The position numbers and the translations under genes are program-made. The notes beneath the pieces are model-generated. The model had not been told where the DNA came from. It was given only the letters and a program-made list of their open reading frames with translations, and ran no database searches. A stretch of DNA of 24,413 bases. Origin: CAYOFK01 sp964403185. GTDB lineage: Bacteria > Bacteroidota > Bacteroidia > Bacteroidales > VadinHA17. Below, in pieces: positions 7,495 to 16,900 of the stretch. Where the stretch lies: the NCBI GenBank assembly GCA_964403185.1, contig CAYOFK010000021.1, positions 1 through 24,413 on the forward strand, read 5' to 3'. The stretch's first letter is position 1. Each line of letters begins with the position of its first letter.

Positions 7495-8319
7495 ATGCAG
7501 AAAAAAAGGAAATCACGACTAAAATCTTACCGGGCATCCGGCCAAAAATCTTCGTCAGTCGGGAAAAGGGAAGCGTTCCGGGATAAGGAAGTTCCTTCAG
7601 ACTCAGGCATCCGGTTAAACAAATACCTTTCAAATTCAGGACTTTGTTCCAGAAGAGAGGCCGATCAGCTTATTCAAAGAGGCTGCATTACAGTCAACAG
7701 GAAAGTGGTTAAAGAATTGGGGACAAAGGTGGTCCCCAATGATGATGTGATGTTTAAAGGCGAGAAACTCAAGCCCGAGAACAAGAGCTATATCCTTATG
7801 AATAAACCCAAAGATGTGATCACCACAGCAAATGACCCGCAGGGAAGACGGACTGTTTTTTCTTTGTTTAAACCACCCCTGAAAGAACGGGTATATCCGG
7901 TTGGACGGCTGGACCGGATGACCACCGGGATCCTTTTGCTTACAAATGACGGGAAACTAACCAAACAACTGACACATCCGGGTTATGGAAAAAAAAAGAT
8001 TTATCAGGTGAGCCTTGACAGACCTGTAACAAAGGCTGACCTGGAACGTGTTAATGAGGGGATTACCCTTGATGATGGATTCATAAAAGCGGATGGCATT
8101 CATTATATTGATGCGAACGATAAAAAGGAAATCGGCATTGAAATACATTCGGGAAGAAACAGGATCATCCGCAGGATCTTTGAACATCTTGGCTACAATA
8201 TCCGGAAGCTCGACCGCGTATATTTTGCCGGACTCACCAAAAAAGGCCTGCCCCGTGGCAAATGGCGCTATCTTTCCGATAAGGAAATATCCATACTTAA
8301 ACGAGGAAGTTATGAATGA
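7495..8319 (+). CDS. RluB/RsuA-family rRNA pseudouridine synthase
   Basis: Isomerises a uridine to pseudouridine in rRNA, most likely in 23S rRNA as RluB does, although RluB, RluE, RluF and RsuA share one family. Residues 1-38 are a Lys/Arg/Ser-rich tail common in Bacteroidota homologues. An S4 RNA-binding domain follows at about 39-86 (IRLNKYLSNSGLCSRREADQ). The catalytic domain contains YPVGRLDRMTTGILLLTNDG, with Asp140 as the catalytic residue, and a C-terminal HSGRNRIIRRIFEHLGY motif that contacts RNA. The 274-residue length fits. The ATG at 7495 is the first in the frame, and the S4 domain begins well inside. It is divergent from glmM and is followed by a cluster of hairpin-forming repeats before the next gene. 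Confidence 0.9.
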   Translation: MQKKRKSRLKSYRASGQKSSSVGKREAFRDKEVPSDSGIRLNKYLSNSGLCSRREADQLIQRGCITVNRKVVKELGTKVVPNDDVMFKGEKLKPENKSYILMNKPKDVITTANDPQGRRTVFSLFKPPLKERVYPVGRLDRMTTGILLLTNDGKLTKQLTHPGYGKKKIYQVSLDRPVTKADLERVNEGITLDDGFIKADGIHYIDANDKKEIGIEIHSGRNRIIRRIFEHLGYNIRKLDRVYFAGLTKKGLPRGKWRYLSDKEISILKRGSYE

Positions 8320-8326
8320 TAATGCA

Positions 8327-8465
8327 GGGCTAAAGCCCGGAGAATCTATGAGGTATGCAATTCCCGGAATGAATGCCGGGGGTACCGAGGGCCGGTGGCA
8401 AGGATAAATAACTCCGTCCTTTAGGGCGGAGGTAAGATCGGAACAACACAACCGGGCTTTAGCCC
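8327..8465. repeat. REP-like palindromic cluster with outer inverted repeats
   Basis: GGGCTAAAGCCCGG (8327-8340) and CCGGGCTTTAGCCC (8452-8465) are exact 14-bp inverses of each other, and each is itself a small hairpin (GGGCT-AA-AGCCC). Between them lie two more hairpins. CCCGG and CCGGG flank an 8-base loop around 8362-8380, and CTCCGTCCT (8412-8420) pairs with AGGGCGGAG (8423-8431), with one G-T wobble and a 2-base loop. There is no ORF. Short palindromes of the gggcTAAAgccc kind resemble dispersed REP elements mobilised by RAYT (Y1-type) transposases; that likeness is from memory and untested. The cluster may also stop rluB-like transcription. Confidence 0.65.
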
Positions 8466-8478
8466 AACACTGTCCCGG

Positions 8479-8509
8479 CAGGCAGGGGATTTGGAAACCA
8501 GCCTGCCTG
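8479..8509 (+). promoter_or_regulatory. Strong hairpin just upstream of the DUF5686 gene
   Basis: CAGGCAGG (8479-8486) pairs perfectly with CCTGCCTG (8502-8509). Inside the 15-base loop TGG (8492-8494) can pair with CCA (8498-8500). The hairpin ends 18 bases before the ATG at 8528. In the mRNA it could affect translation of the outer-membrane protein, or it could be the last piece of the adjoining palindromic cluster. Confidence 0.45.
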
Positions 8510-8527
8510 ATACGAAACCGGTTTTTA

Positions 8528-11017
8528 ATGAAATACATTACTTTATATACAGTATTATTTCTGGCTTTGATACAGGGCAGCCTTTCCCATGCCCAGATCC
8601 GGAAGATATCCGGGAAAGTGGTTGAGAATAAAACCGGAAAATCCCTTGCCTTTGTAAATATTTCATATAATAATACCGGCAGGGGAACCACAAGTAATAT
8701 TGACGGGGACTTTGTTCTGAACGCAGGTGAAAACATACAGGTTGTAAAGTTTTCCTATATCGGCTATGAGCCTGTCCGCCTGAGTTTGTCCGAAATCCCG
8801 GACCCCGGAAACCTGAGTGTCATCATGGTGCCTGTGGTCTATGATATCAGGGAAGTGGAAATTACACCGGGATTAAACCCGGCACACCGCATCATTAAAC
8901 TGGCGCATGACAACAGGAAGATCAACAATCCTGAAAAAATCAAGTCTTTTTCTTATACCTCCTATAACAAGCTGTATTTTACTATCGATATACCCGAAGC
9001 TCTTACAGACACGAACCGTTTTGTGTCAGACGAAACTGAGTTTGAACAGGATTCCGGTCTTCTGGAGTTGCAGGAATTCGTTGATGAACAGCATCTGTTT
9101 TTGATGGAATCGGTAAGCACCCGTGATTTTAAATTCCCCGACCGGAACCATGAAGAGATAGTTGCTTCCAGAGTGTCCGGTTTCAACAATCCTTCATTTA
9201 CCTTACTGGCCACACAGATCCAATCCTTTTCATTCTATAATGAATTCATCACCATTCTAAACAAAAACTACCTCAATCCATTGAGTACCGGGAGCACCAA
9301 TAAATACCTCTTTATACTGCAGGATACCATGTTTACCGAAACCAACGATTCGGTATTTATCATTTCCTATGAGCCCAAACGCGGCAGGAATTTTGAAGGA
9401 TTAAAAGGCCTCCTTTACATCAACTCCAATAAATATGCCCTTCAGAATGTCATCGCCGAAGCTGCCGAACCAAAAGACATTTTTAAGATCCGCATTCAGC
9501 AAAAGTATGAATACATTGAGAATAAGCAATGGTTTCCGGTGCAGTTAAATACAGATATCATCATTGGAAATCCTGAAACCCAGGAAAAAGGCATGCAGGT
9601 AAAATTTGAGGCTAATGATAATGAAGTAAAGCTTTTGGGAATTGGAAAAAGTTATATTACCAACATCCTTATTGAACCTGAACTTGAATTAAAGAGATTC
9701 AGAAGTGTGGAAGTACGTGTTGATAAAAACGCTCATAAAAAACCTGCAGACTATTGGGACCAGTTTCGTTATATGCCTCTTTCTGAGAGAGATACTATGA
9801 CCTATCACATTCTTGACAGCATTGGAAAAGAAGTGCACCTGGACCGGATGTTCTGGATCGCAGAAACCCTCTTTAATGGCTATATTCCCCTGTCTGTTTT
9901 TAACATTGACATTTCATCCATACTGGATTACAGCACCTATGAAGGATTGCGGACAGGCATCGGGGGTGAAACCAACGACCGGCTTTCGGAAGCGTTTTCT
10001 GTTGGAGGCCATGTGGCATACGGAACAAGGGATAATGACTGGAAATTTGGTATAAAAGGGCGTGTGACACTGGCGAAACGGCTGAACATGGGAGTGGGCG
10101 CCTCCTACCTTGATGATGTCCGTGAATCGGGCGGATATGATTTCTTTGAGACCGAACGGAATTTCGGTACGGAATCCTTACGGAGATTTATGGTGGAACA
10201 AAAAGACATTGTCAGGTCCTGGAAGACATGGTACAATTTCAGAACACTCCAGTATTTCAGGGTTCGATTATATTTTGAAAATTCCGATATCACCTTTGGC
10301 AATCAGTACCTGTTCAGGATCAATAATGAACAACCCAACGTTTTTGTCAATAAAGCCATGGTTTCGGAACTTGGCATCAATATCCGGTTTGCTTTTAAGG
10401 AAAAGTTTATGGAATCCCCCGGGAGACGCATATCGCTTGGTACCCGTTACCCGGTTCTGTATGCCAATATTAAGCAGGGTGTTGACTGGGTGGGCGGCCA
10501 GCACCTCTACAACAAGTATGAAGCCCGCCTGGATAAAACCTTTACCACCCGTACCTTCGGTAAATCCCGGTTTATTTTGGATGGAGGTTTTGTAGATGGG
10601 CGCCTGCCATATTCCATACTGTACAGTGGAAGAGGCAGTTTCAGGACATTTACTATTGATGCGGCCAACAGTTTTGGAACCATGCGGATGAATGAATTTT
10701 TATCAGACCGGTTTTTTTTCATTTTTTTCAAACAAAACTTCGGGAAACTGCTGCTTCGATCAGGAAATTTTCAGCCTGAAATAGTCCTTGTCACTAACCT
10801 TGGTGTGGGCAGTCTGAAAAACCGGGACGATCACAGAAATATTGTTTTCAACACCATGGAAAAAGGGTACTACGAGTCCGGAATACTGGTCAACAATATG
10901 ATAAACCAGTTCTTTATCGGATACGGCCTGGGCATCTATTACAGGTACGGGCCATACACCCTGGAAAAAACTATTGATAATTTTGCCTTCAAATTTACAA
11001 TAAACGCCAGGCTTTAA
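8528..11017 (+). CDS. CarboxypepD_reg-like / DUF5686 outer-membrane protein
   Basis: A Bacteroidota envelope protein of unknown function. The signal peptide ends near residue 22 (LFLALIQGSLSHAQ). A carboxypeptidase-regulatory-like beta-sandwich follows at about 27-110, with ISGKVVENKTGKSLAFVNI and the GRGTTSNIDGDFVL turn; this fold commonly sits at the N-terminus of outer-membrane proteins including TonB-dependent receptors. The rest matches the DUF5686 pattern: a mixed region to about residue 430, then many alternating aromatic/polar strands ending in FAFKFTINARL with a near-terminal Phe, as expected for a beta-barrel. No TonB plug is visible. The ATG start gives a good signal peptide. Upstream is a strong hairpin; downstream, after 61 bases, comes era with its own candidate promoter. 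No partner gene is apparent. Confidence 0.87.
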   Translation: MKYITLYTVLFLALIQGSLSHAQIRKISGKVVENKTGKSLAFVNISYNNTGRGTTSNIDGDFVLNAGENIQVVKFSYIGYEPVRLSLSEIPDPGNLSVIMVPVVYDIREVEITPGLNPAHRIIKLAHDNRKINNPEKIKSFSYTSYNKLYFTIDIPEALTDTNRFVSDETEFEQDSGLLELQEFVDEQHLFLMESVSTRDFKFPDRNHEEIVASRVSGFNNPSFTLLATQIQSFSFYNEFITILNKNYLNPLSTGSTNKYLFILQDTMFTETNDSVFIISYEPKRGRNFEGLKGLLYINSNKYALQNVIAEAAEPKDIFKIRIQQKYEYIENKQWFPVQLNTDIIIGNPETQEKGMQVKFEANDNEVKLLGIGKSYITNILIEPELELKRFRSVEVRVDKNAHKKPADYWDQFRYMPLSERDTMTYHILDSIGKEVHLDRMFWIAETLFNGYIPLSVFNIDISSILDYSTYEGLRTGIGGETNDRLSEAFSVGGHVAYGTRDNDWKFGIKGRVTLAKRLNMGVGASYLDDVRESGGYDFFETERNFGTESLRRFMVEQKDIVRSWKTWYNFRTLQYFRVRLYFENSDITFGNQYLFRINNEQPNVFVNKAMVSELGINIRFAFKEKFMESPGRRISLGTRYPVLYANIKQGVDWVGGQHLYNKYEARLDKTFTTRTFGKSRFILDGGFVDGRLPYSILYSGRGSFRTFTIDAANSFGTMRMNEFLSDRFFFIFFKQNFGKLLLRSGNFQPEIVLVTNLGVGSLKNRDDHRNIVFNTMEKGYYESGILVNNMINQFFIGYGLGIYYRYGPYTLEKTIDNFAFKFTINARL

Positions 11018-11049
11018 CAGTGGGGGACTCCCTGCAACCGGATATTTAC

Positions 11050-11057
11050 TATCTTTG
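11050..11057 (+). promoter_or_regulatory. Candidate era-der promoter -7 element
   Basis: TATCTTTG is a full match to the Bacteroidetes -7 consensus TAnnTTTG, in the 61-base gap before era and 21 bases from its ATG. That would leave a short leader of roughly 12-18 bases. A -33 TTTG is not evident. Confidence 0.55.
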
Positions 11058-11078
11058 CACGTTGAAAATCAATGACTC

Positions 11079-11957
11079 ATGACTTTCAGGTCTGGTTTTG
11101 TAAATATTATTGGAAATCCCAATGTCGGGAAGTCAACCCTCATGAATGCTCTTGTGGGGGACAAACTTTCTATCATAACCTCCAAGGTGCAAACCACCCG
11201 GCACAGGATCATGGGTATTGTTAACGGCCCCGGTTTTCAGATTGTATACTCGGATACTCCGGGCATCCTTAATCCAAAGTATAAACTTCAGGAAACCATG
11301 GCCAAGGCAGTATCCACCGCACTTATAGACGCCGATATCATTCTGTTTATAACAGATCCCAAAGACCATGAGATTAAAAATCCGGCGATCTTGAAAAAGC
11401 TGCAAAACACATCCATTCCCATATTGCTGATCATTAACAAAACAGATCTGATTGAGGAACCGGAGGTGGCCTCCCTTTCATCCATCTGGTCGGAAGTGCT
11501 GCCTAAAGCAAAGATTTTTCCTGTTTCCGCATTGAAAAAAACCAATCTCACTGCATTGTCTGATCAATTACTGAACCTTCTGCCGGAAGGGCCTCCATAT
11601 TATCCGGACGATCAATTGACTGACCGGACGGAACGGTTTTTTGTTTCAGAAATGATCCGGGAGAAGATCCTGTTGTATTATAAGCAGGAAATACCGTATT
11701 CCGTACAGGTGGAAGTTGAGAGTTTCAAGGAAGAAGAATCCATCATCCGGATCTCTGTCCGGATCTATGTCACCCGGGAATCACAAAAAGGGATACTGAT
11801 CGGCCACCGGGGAAGCATGTTAAAAAAAGTAGGCACTGATGCCCGTATGGATATTGAAAGCTTTTTTGGGAAAAAGGTCTTTCTTGAGCTGTTTGTAAAG
11901 GTACGGAAGGACTGGAAAGACAATGAACTTCAGCTCAAACAATGGGGCTATATTTAA
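11079..11957 (+). CDS. era: GTPase Era (30S assembly factor)
   Basis: An essential GTPase that binds the 3' end of 16S rRNA during small-subunit maturation. G motifs are visible in order: G1 GNPNVGKS (12-19), G3 DTPG (59-62), G4 NKTD (120-123) and G5 SALK (150-153). The C-terminal KH domain has its GxxG loop at GHRG (242-245), in GILIGHRGSMLKKVGTDAR. The 292-residue length is typical. An ATG at 11072 is out of frame; the one at 11079 starts the Era frame. It is followed after 21 bases by der on the same strand, so the two ribosome-assembly GTPases are very likely co-transcribed. Confidence 0.96.
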   Translation: MTFRSGFVNIIGNPNVGKSTLMNALVGDKLSIITSKVQTTRHRIMGIVNGPGFQIVYSDTPGILNPKYKLQETMAKAVSTALIDADIILFITDPKDHEIKNPAILKKLQNTSIPILLIINKTDLIEEPEVASLSSIWSEVLPKAKIFPVSALKKTNLTALSDQLLNLLPEGPPYYPDDQLTDRTERFFVSEMIREKILLYYKQEIPYSVQVEVESFKEEESIIRISVRIYVTRESQKGILIGHRGSMLKKVGTDARMDIESFFGKKVFLELFVKVRKDWKDNELQLKQWGYI

Positions 11958-11978
11958 TACTGATAAGCGAAAAAGAAA

Positions 11979-13283
11979 ATGGGTAACATTGTAGCCATCG
12001 TAGGCAGGCCAAATGTTGGTAAATCCACACTTTTTAACCGCTTTACCGAAAGCCGCAGGGCCATTGTTCATGAAACCAGTGGCGTGACACGCGACAGGCA
12101 CTACGGAATGGCCGATTGGAACGGCAGGAAATTCACCCTGATCGATACCGGCGGTTACATAAACAAATCTGAAGATATTTTTCAGGATGAGATCAAAAAA
12201 CAGGTCATCATTGCCATCGAGGAATCTGATATCATCCTGTTCCTTGTGGATGTGGAGACCGGCATTACCGGCCCCGATGAAGCTCTTGCAAGATTGTTGC
12301 GAAAATCAGACAAAAAAGTGATACTGGCTGCAAATAAGGTGGACCACTACAGCCAGCAATATGATGCGGCCACTTTCTACAGTCTGGGATTGGGTGATTT
12401 TTTTCCGGTTTCCTCCGTTAATGGCAGCGGCACGGGAGAACTGCTCGATGCCATAGTCGGTCATTTACCCGAAGTAAAAGAGGAGGAAGAACCTGATATA
12501 CCCCGGTTTGCCATTGTTGGCCGGCCCAATGTAGGAAAATCCTCGCTGGTAAACTCCCTGCTTGGTGAGGAACGTAACATTGTCACACCCGTTGCAGGAA
12601 CTACCAGGGATACCGTCAATTCACGTTATACCAAATACAATCATGATTTTTACCTGGTTGATACTGCAGGATTACGAAGAAAAGAAAAAGTAAAGGAAAA
12701 CCTGGAATTCTATTCGGTTATGCGATCAATCAGGGCCATTGAAAATTCCGATGTATGTTTGCTCCTGGCTGATGCCACACTTGGATTCGAGGCACAGGAC
12801 CTGAATATTTTTTATTTGATACAGCGCAACCGGAAAGGGATTGTGGTACTTGTGAATAAGTGGGACCTCATTGAAAAGGGAACAAATACAGCCCGGGATG
12901 TTGAAAAAAAGATCAGAGAAAAAACAGCTCCCTTCCAGGACGTTCCAATTATTTTTGTTTCCGCCACTGAGAAGGTCCGGCTGCAAAAAGTACTGGATGC
13001 GGCAATTGAAGTATTCCGGAACCGGAAACAACGCATTCCCACCTCACAGTTAAACAACTTGTTGCAGGAAGCCGTAGCCCATCATCACCCCCCATTCTAT
13101 CGTGGAAGGGAAATAAAGATCAAGTATGGCACCCAGCTGCCTACACTGGCGCCATCGTTTGTTTTTTTCTGCAATTATCCGGAACAAATCAAGGAACCTT
13201 ATAAACGATTCCTCGAGAATCGCATCAGGAGTAAGTACAATTTTACGGGTGTTCCGATCCAGATTTTTTTCAGAAAAAAATAG
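11979..13283 (+). CDS. der: GTPase Der (EngA, 50S assembly factor)
   Basis: A tandem GTPase needed for large-subunit assembly. The first G domain has GRPNVGKST (9-17), DTGG (56-59) and NKVD (119-122). The second has GRPNVGKSS (181-189), DTAG (228-231) and NKWD (293-296). An acidic linker (EVKEEEEPD) joins them, and a KH-like domain fills about 350-434, ending in PIQIFFRKK. Two complete G domains in one chain identify Der. The 434-residue length is typical. It is the second gene of the era-der pair and needs no promoter of its own. The following lipoprotein gene, 45 bases on, has a separate candidate promoter. Confidence 0.96.
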   Translation: MGNIVAIVGRPNVGKSTLFNRFTESRRAIVHETSGVTRDRHYGMADWNGRKFTLIDTGGYINKSEDIFQDEIKKQVIIAIEESDIILFLVDVETGITGPDEALARLLRKSDKKVILAANKVDHYSQQYDAATFYSLGLGDFFPVSSVNGSGTGELLDAIVGHLPEVKEEEEPDIPRFAIVGRPNVGKSSLVNSLLGEERNIVTPVAGTTRDTVNSRYTKYNHDFYLVDTAGLRRKEKVKENLEFYSVMRSIRAIENSDVCLLLADATLGFEAQDLNIFYLIQRNRKGIVVLVNKWDLIEKGTNTARDVEKKIREKTAPFQDVPIIFVSATEKVRLQKVLDAAIEVFRNRKQRIPTSQLNNLLQEAVAHHHPPFYRGREIKIKYGTQLPTLAPSFVFFCNYPEQIKEPYKRFLENRIRSKYNFTGVPIQIFFRKK

Positions 13284-13291
13284 GTATGGTT

Positions 13292-13324
13292 TTTGAAGTG
13301 TAAGAGCTGGAATTTGTATTTTTG
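13292..13324 (+). promoter_or_regulatory. Candidate lipoprotein promoter (-33 and -7)
   Basis: TTTG at 13292-13295 and TATTTTTG at 13317-13324 match the Bacteroidetes -33 TTTG and -7 TAnnTTTG elements with a 21-base spacer, the best-formed promoter in the window. The gene's ATG lies only 4 bases downstream, so transcription would start at or within a few bases of the start codon. Confidence 0.55.
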
Positions 13325-13328
13325 AACC

Positions 13329-13859
13329 ATGAGGAAAACTGTATTAAATACCGGCATCATTATTCTGATCTTCATTTCCCTGCTCGCATGCAGAAAAACA
13401 GAAGTCTATTCAGAGATCCCTGAAATCGGCTATTTGAGTTTCTTTTTCAGGGATACCACAGACCTGCTTGGAAACAGGAGCGTTGTTGGTGCTCTTACAT
13501 TTTCCTTTGTGGATGGGGATGGAGACCTGGGGCTTAAACAACCTCCCGATTCCGCCAAACCGGGGGATCCTTCCTATTCCAATTTGTTTTTCAAGCTCTT
13601 TGCTTTCAAGGACGGGATGTTGACGGAAGTGCCGGAAAGTGACCTTGCATTCCCCTTATCATACAGGATCCCTTATATGGAGCCGGAAGGTCCCGATAAA
13701 ACCTTAAAGGGGGAAATTGAAGTGGAGTTTCTGTATCTGGCCTTTCCATACGACACCATAGGATATGAGTTCTACATTACCGACCGGGCCGCCCATGAAA
13801 GCAATGTTGTAAATACACCGATATTCATCATTCCAAAAATCGATTCACTGTCTTTATAG
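13329..13859 (+). CDS. Small putative lipoprotein, unknown function
   Basis: A 176-residue secreted lipoprotein. The N-terminus has a short basic stretch, a hydrophobic core (IIILIFISLL) and a lipobox LLAC with the lipidated Cys at 21, followed by RK. The mature part is beta-rich and includes FVDGDGDLGLK, an acidic Gly-Asp turn that recurs in unnamed Bacteroidota lipoproteins of this size, and a C-terminal strand region with YEFYITDRAAHESN. I recognise no catalytic motif. It is probably anchored in the outer membrane; whether it faces the periplasm or the surface is unknown. It lies 45 bases after der with what looks like its own promoter and is convergent with the sensor-phosphatase gene (47 bases apart). 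The ATG is the only start that keeps the signal peptide. Confidence 0.8.
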   Translation: MRKTVLNTGIIILIFISLLACRKTEVYSEIPEIGYLSFFFRDTTDLLGNRSVVGALTFSFVDGDGDLGLKQPPDSAKPGDPSYSNLFFKLFAFKDGMLTEVPESDLAFPLSYRIPYMEPEGPDKTLKGEIEVEFLYLAFPYDTIGYEFYITDRAAHESNVVNTPIFIIPKIDSLSL

Positions 13860-13906
13860 ACCGTACCTGAAGTGATTCAACCGCGGGAATATGATGTACA
13901 GGGATT

Positions 13907-16900
13907 TTATACCTGCAGGCCCATAAACAGAACGTCATCCACCTGGTCATATCCTTTTTTCCAGGTCTCGAAATTTTTCCTGATGTGGTTAAACTGATCA
14001 TCCATGCCCCGTTCATGAATGTCATCAAGCAGGTTTTTCAACCGCACCATCTTAAGTTTTTTCCCCAAAGGACCGCCAAACTGATCGGGGTATCCGTCTG
14101 AAAACAGATAAACCACATCTCCGGGAACAAGCTGATATTCCTGGTCTTCAAACATCTTGCCCTCAATGGCCTCTCCACCCACTGAACTTCGGTTGCCACG
14201 AATATAATACTGTTCACCCCGGTGGTACATTATGATTGGCCGCATGGCAGAGGCAAACCGCAGGTGCCTGGTTTTAAGGTTGAACTCGCATACAATGATG
14301 TCCATGCCATCGTTGGAGGCATGCACTTCGATATTCTGATTCAGGGAGTTTGTAATTTCATGGTCGAGGGTCTCCAGTAGCTCCGAGGGTTTAATGTTAA
14401 CGTTCCTGCTTACGATATCCTTTATCAGAGTGGAACCGATCATCGACATAAAAGCCCCCGGAACGCCATGCCCTGTGGAATCGGCACAAACTATAATGAA
14501 CCGGTCATCGTTCACCCGGTCCCACCAGTAAAAATCACCGCTGACAATATCCCTGGGCTGGTAGAATATGAAACTGCCCTTGAAATTATCTTTCAGTTTC
14601 CGGACAGGCGGTAAAATACTTGCCTGGATCCTCTGTGCATAATTGATACTGTCCGTGATTTCCTTATTTTTTAATTCAATCTCTTCTTTTTGCTCCACCA
14701 CTTCCCTGGTCCGCTGAGTAAGTTCTTTTTGCAGGTAGGCCTGCAATCTTTTATGGTTGCGTTCCCGAACTTTAATGATGATGATCACAGCCATAATGAC
14801 TGCCGCAAATATTGCCGATACAAACCACCATGTTTTCCAGAATGGTTTCTTTATCATGATGGTGAGGCTAACCGGTTCTTCCGTTGTTTGAAAATCAGCA
14901 TTGTAAGCCCGCAGTTGAAAGGTGTAACGACCGTCTTCAAATCTCGGAAAGTCTGCATATCCCAAAGGGCTCAGGTCAGACCATTCCGGATCATAATTCT
15001 CCATTCTGTATTGATAGAGCACCTTGCCGGGATCTCTGAAACTGATCCCCACAAAATATATTCTCACTTTATAATCATTATAGGGCATGACAATGTGCTC
15101 AGAGAAGGGCACCACTTCATCGTTAAAGACCAGGGAACTGATATTGACTTTAGGTGGGGCCAATACATCCTTGTCATTATTGTAATCATATACCATGACC
15201 CCTTCGGAGGTGCCCAGTAACAGTTTGCCATCGGCATCAAGGAATCCTGAGTTCTGGTTGGCATCCCCGGTTATTCCGTAATCAGGACCGTATTGTTTTA
15301 TTATCGCTTCGTCTTCATAAATGCGACTGAATCCCTGCCTGTGGCCCACCCACAAACGGTTTAGTCCGTCTTTAAATATCCCATAGCAATAAATCGTTTT
15401 CAGGCCTGTTTGCCCGGTAAACTGGTATACTGTGTCTTCCGTAAACTGCAGTACACCACTGCCGTATGTTGCTGCCCACAAATCCCCCTTATCCGTTTTC
15501 AATGCGGATCTGAAATCTATACTCTGCCCCATGGATGCAAAATCTGCAGCCTTAACCTGCAGGTCGGATGTCAGGTAATAAAGCACATCGCTGCGGGTTG
15601 AAAGCCACAATTGTCTTTTTTCATCCAGATATAAATGCTCAATGGAGTTGTGTGGCAAACCTTCCCTGGTTGAAAAAGTTTTCACTTTTGCACCCGTAGA
15701 CAAATCAAACAACAAAATTCCCTGGTTAGTAGCTACCCACAACCGGTCATCATCATTGGTTATAAAATTTATTTGCCGTTCCAGGCGGTCTGTAGAAGAG
15801 GAATAAAATGGTTTTATACGACCCGTTCCGGTGTTTAAAACATAAAGTCCGTTATTTTCAGTTCCAATAAACAATCTGCCATCATCGATGTAATGCAATG
15901 CATTTATGGCGCCATCCGGCAGGCCATCCCCGGTTGAAAAAAGTCTGATTGTCGCCCCGTTTTCCTTATCCACTGAAAGGATGCCTTTTTCTCCTGCCAG
16001 ATAATAAAAACGACCATCTCCGCTAATGGCGCTGATACTGTTTCCAAATCCGGATTCTTCAAAGGATATAAAAGTAAAGGCTTCATCCAGCAGCATTGCC
16101 AGACCCTGGCCATTGGTACCCACCCAAACATTTTCTTCAAAATCCTGGAAAACACAAAGCGTACGGTCCGAACCCAGGCCGTTGCCCTCATGATACCTGA
16201 CATAAGAAACCTCCGGCACATTATAGAAAGGAAATTGTATCTTAAACAATCCCCGGGAGTTTGTACTCATCCATAAATTCCTGTCGCTGTCCTCAATAAC
16301 AGACAAAACATCAAGATTCAGAAGATCCTGATCAGAGAATAAAGGCTGGATGGTACATGCATCATTTCCCTCAGGTTTTTGTAAAATATATACACCACCC
16401 CTTCTGGTTCCAATAAACACACTCCCGGATGTTTTACTCAAATAAATGGATCGAACCGTAATGGAGGGGAAACCCTCAATTTTATTGATCAGCACGGGGG
16501 GCTGATGGCCCTGGGGCATGGAATAAAGAAACAGCCCCTCATTGGTGCCTATCAATAATTTGTTGTCCGGTGTTTTACCAAGGGAATAAACGATCCCGAA
16601 ATCAGATGAAAAATGCGTGATCCTGTTTGGTCCTTTTTTATCAATCTTCAGGAGTCCCTCATTTTGAGTGGCTACAATAACCGATCCATCAACGGCCTCA
16701 ATGATCCCCGTTATTTTATTTGAAGTATAATCCCCCACGTCAAGCACCTCCATCTCATCGCCGTTGTAGTACAGAAGAACTCCTTCCGTATTTGTTCCAA
16801 ACCAGAGATGTCCCCGGGAATCACGGAAACCGGTTGTGAAATAACTTTCACGCAGGGAATCCGGTATAAGATCGTTCCGGAAAGAGATCCCATCGAACCT

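Noticed and set aside
7957..8736. Minus-strand 259-codon frame across the pseudouridine synthase end and the hairpin cluster
   Set aside because: It crosses two well-supported plus-strand genes and the palindromic cluster, and the translation has no recognisable domain.
13260..13285. AT-rich inverted run (ATTTTTTT-CAG-AAAAAAAT) at the end of der as a terminator
   Set aside because: It encodes the last residues of Der, has no GC stem and is not followed by a separate T-run.
13860..13906. Bidirectional terminator between the convergent lipoprotein and sensor genes
   Set aside because: Only a 4-bp CAGG/CCTG stem with a 9-base loop can be drawn, partly inside the coding region; too weak to call.
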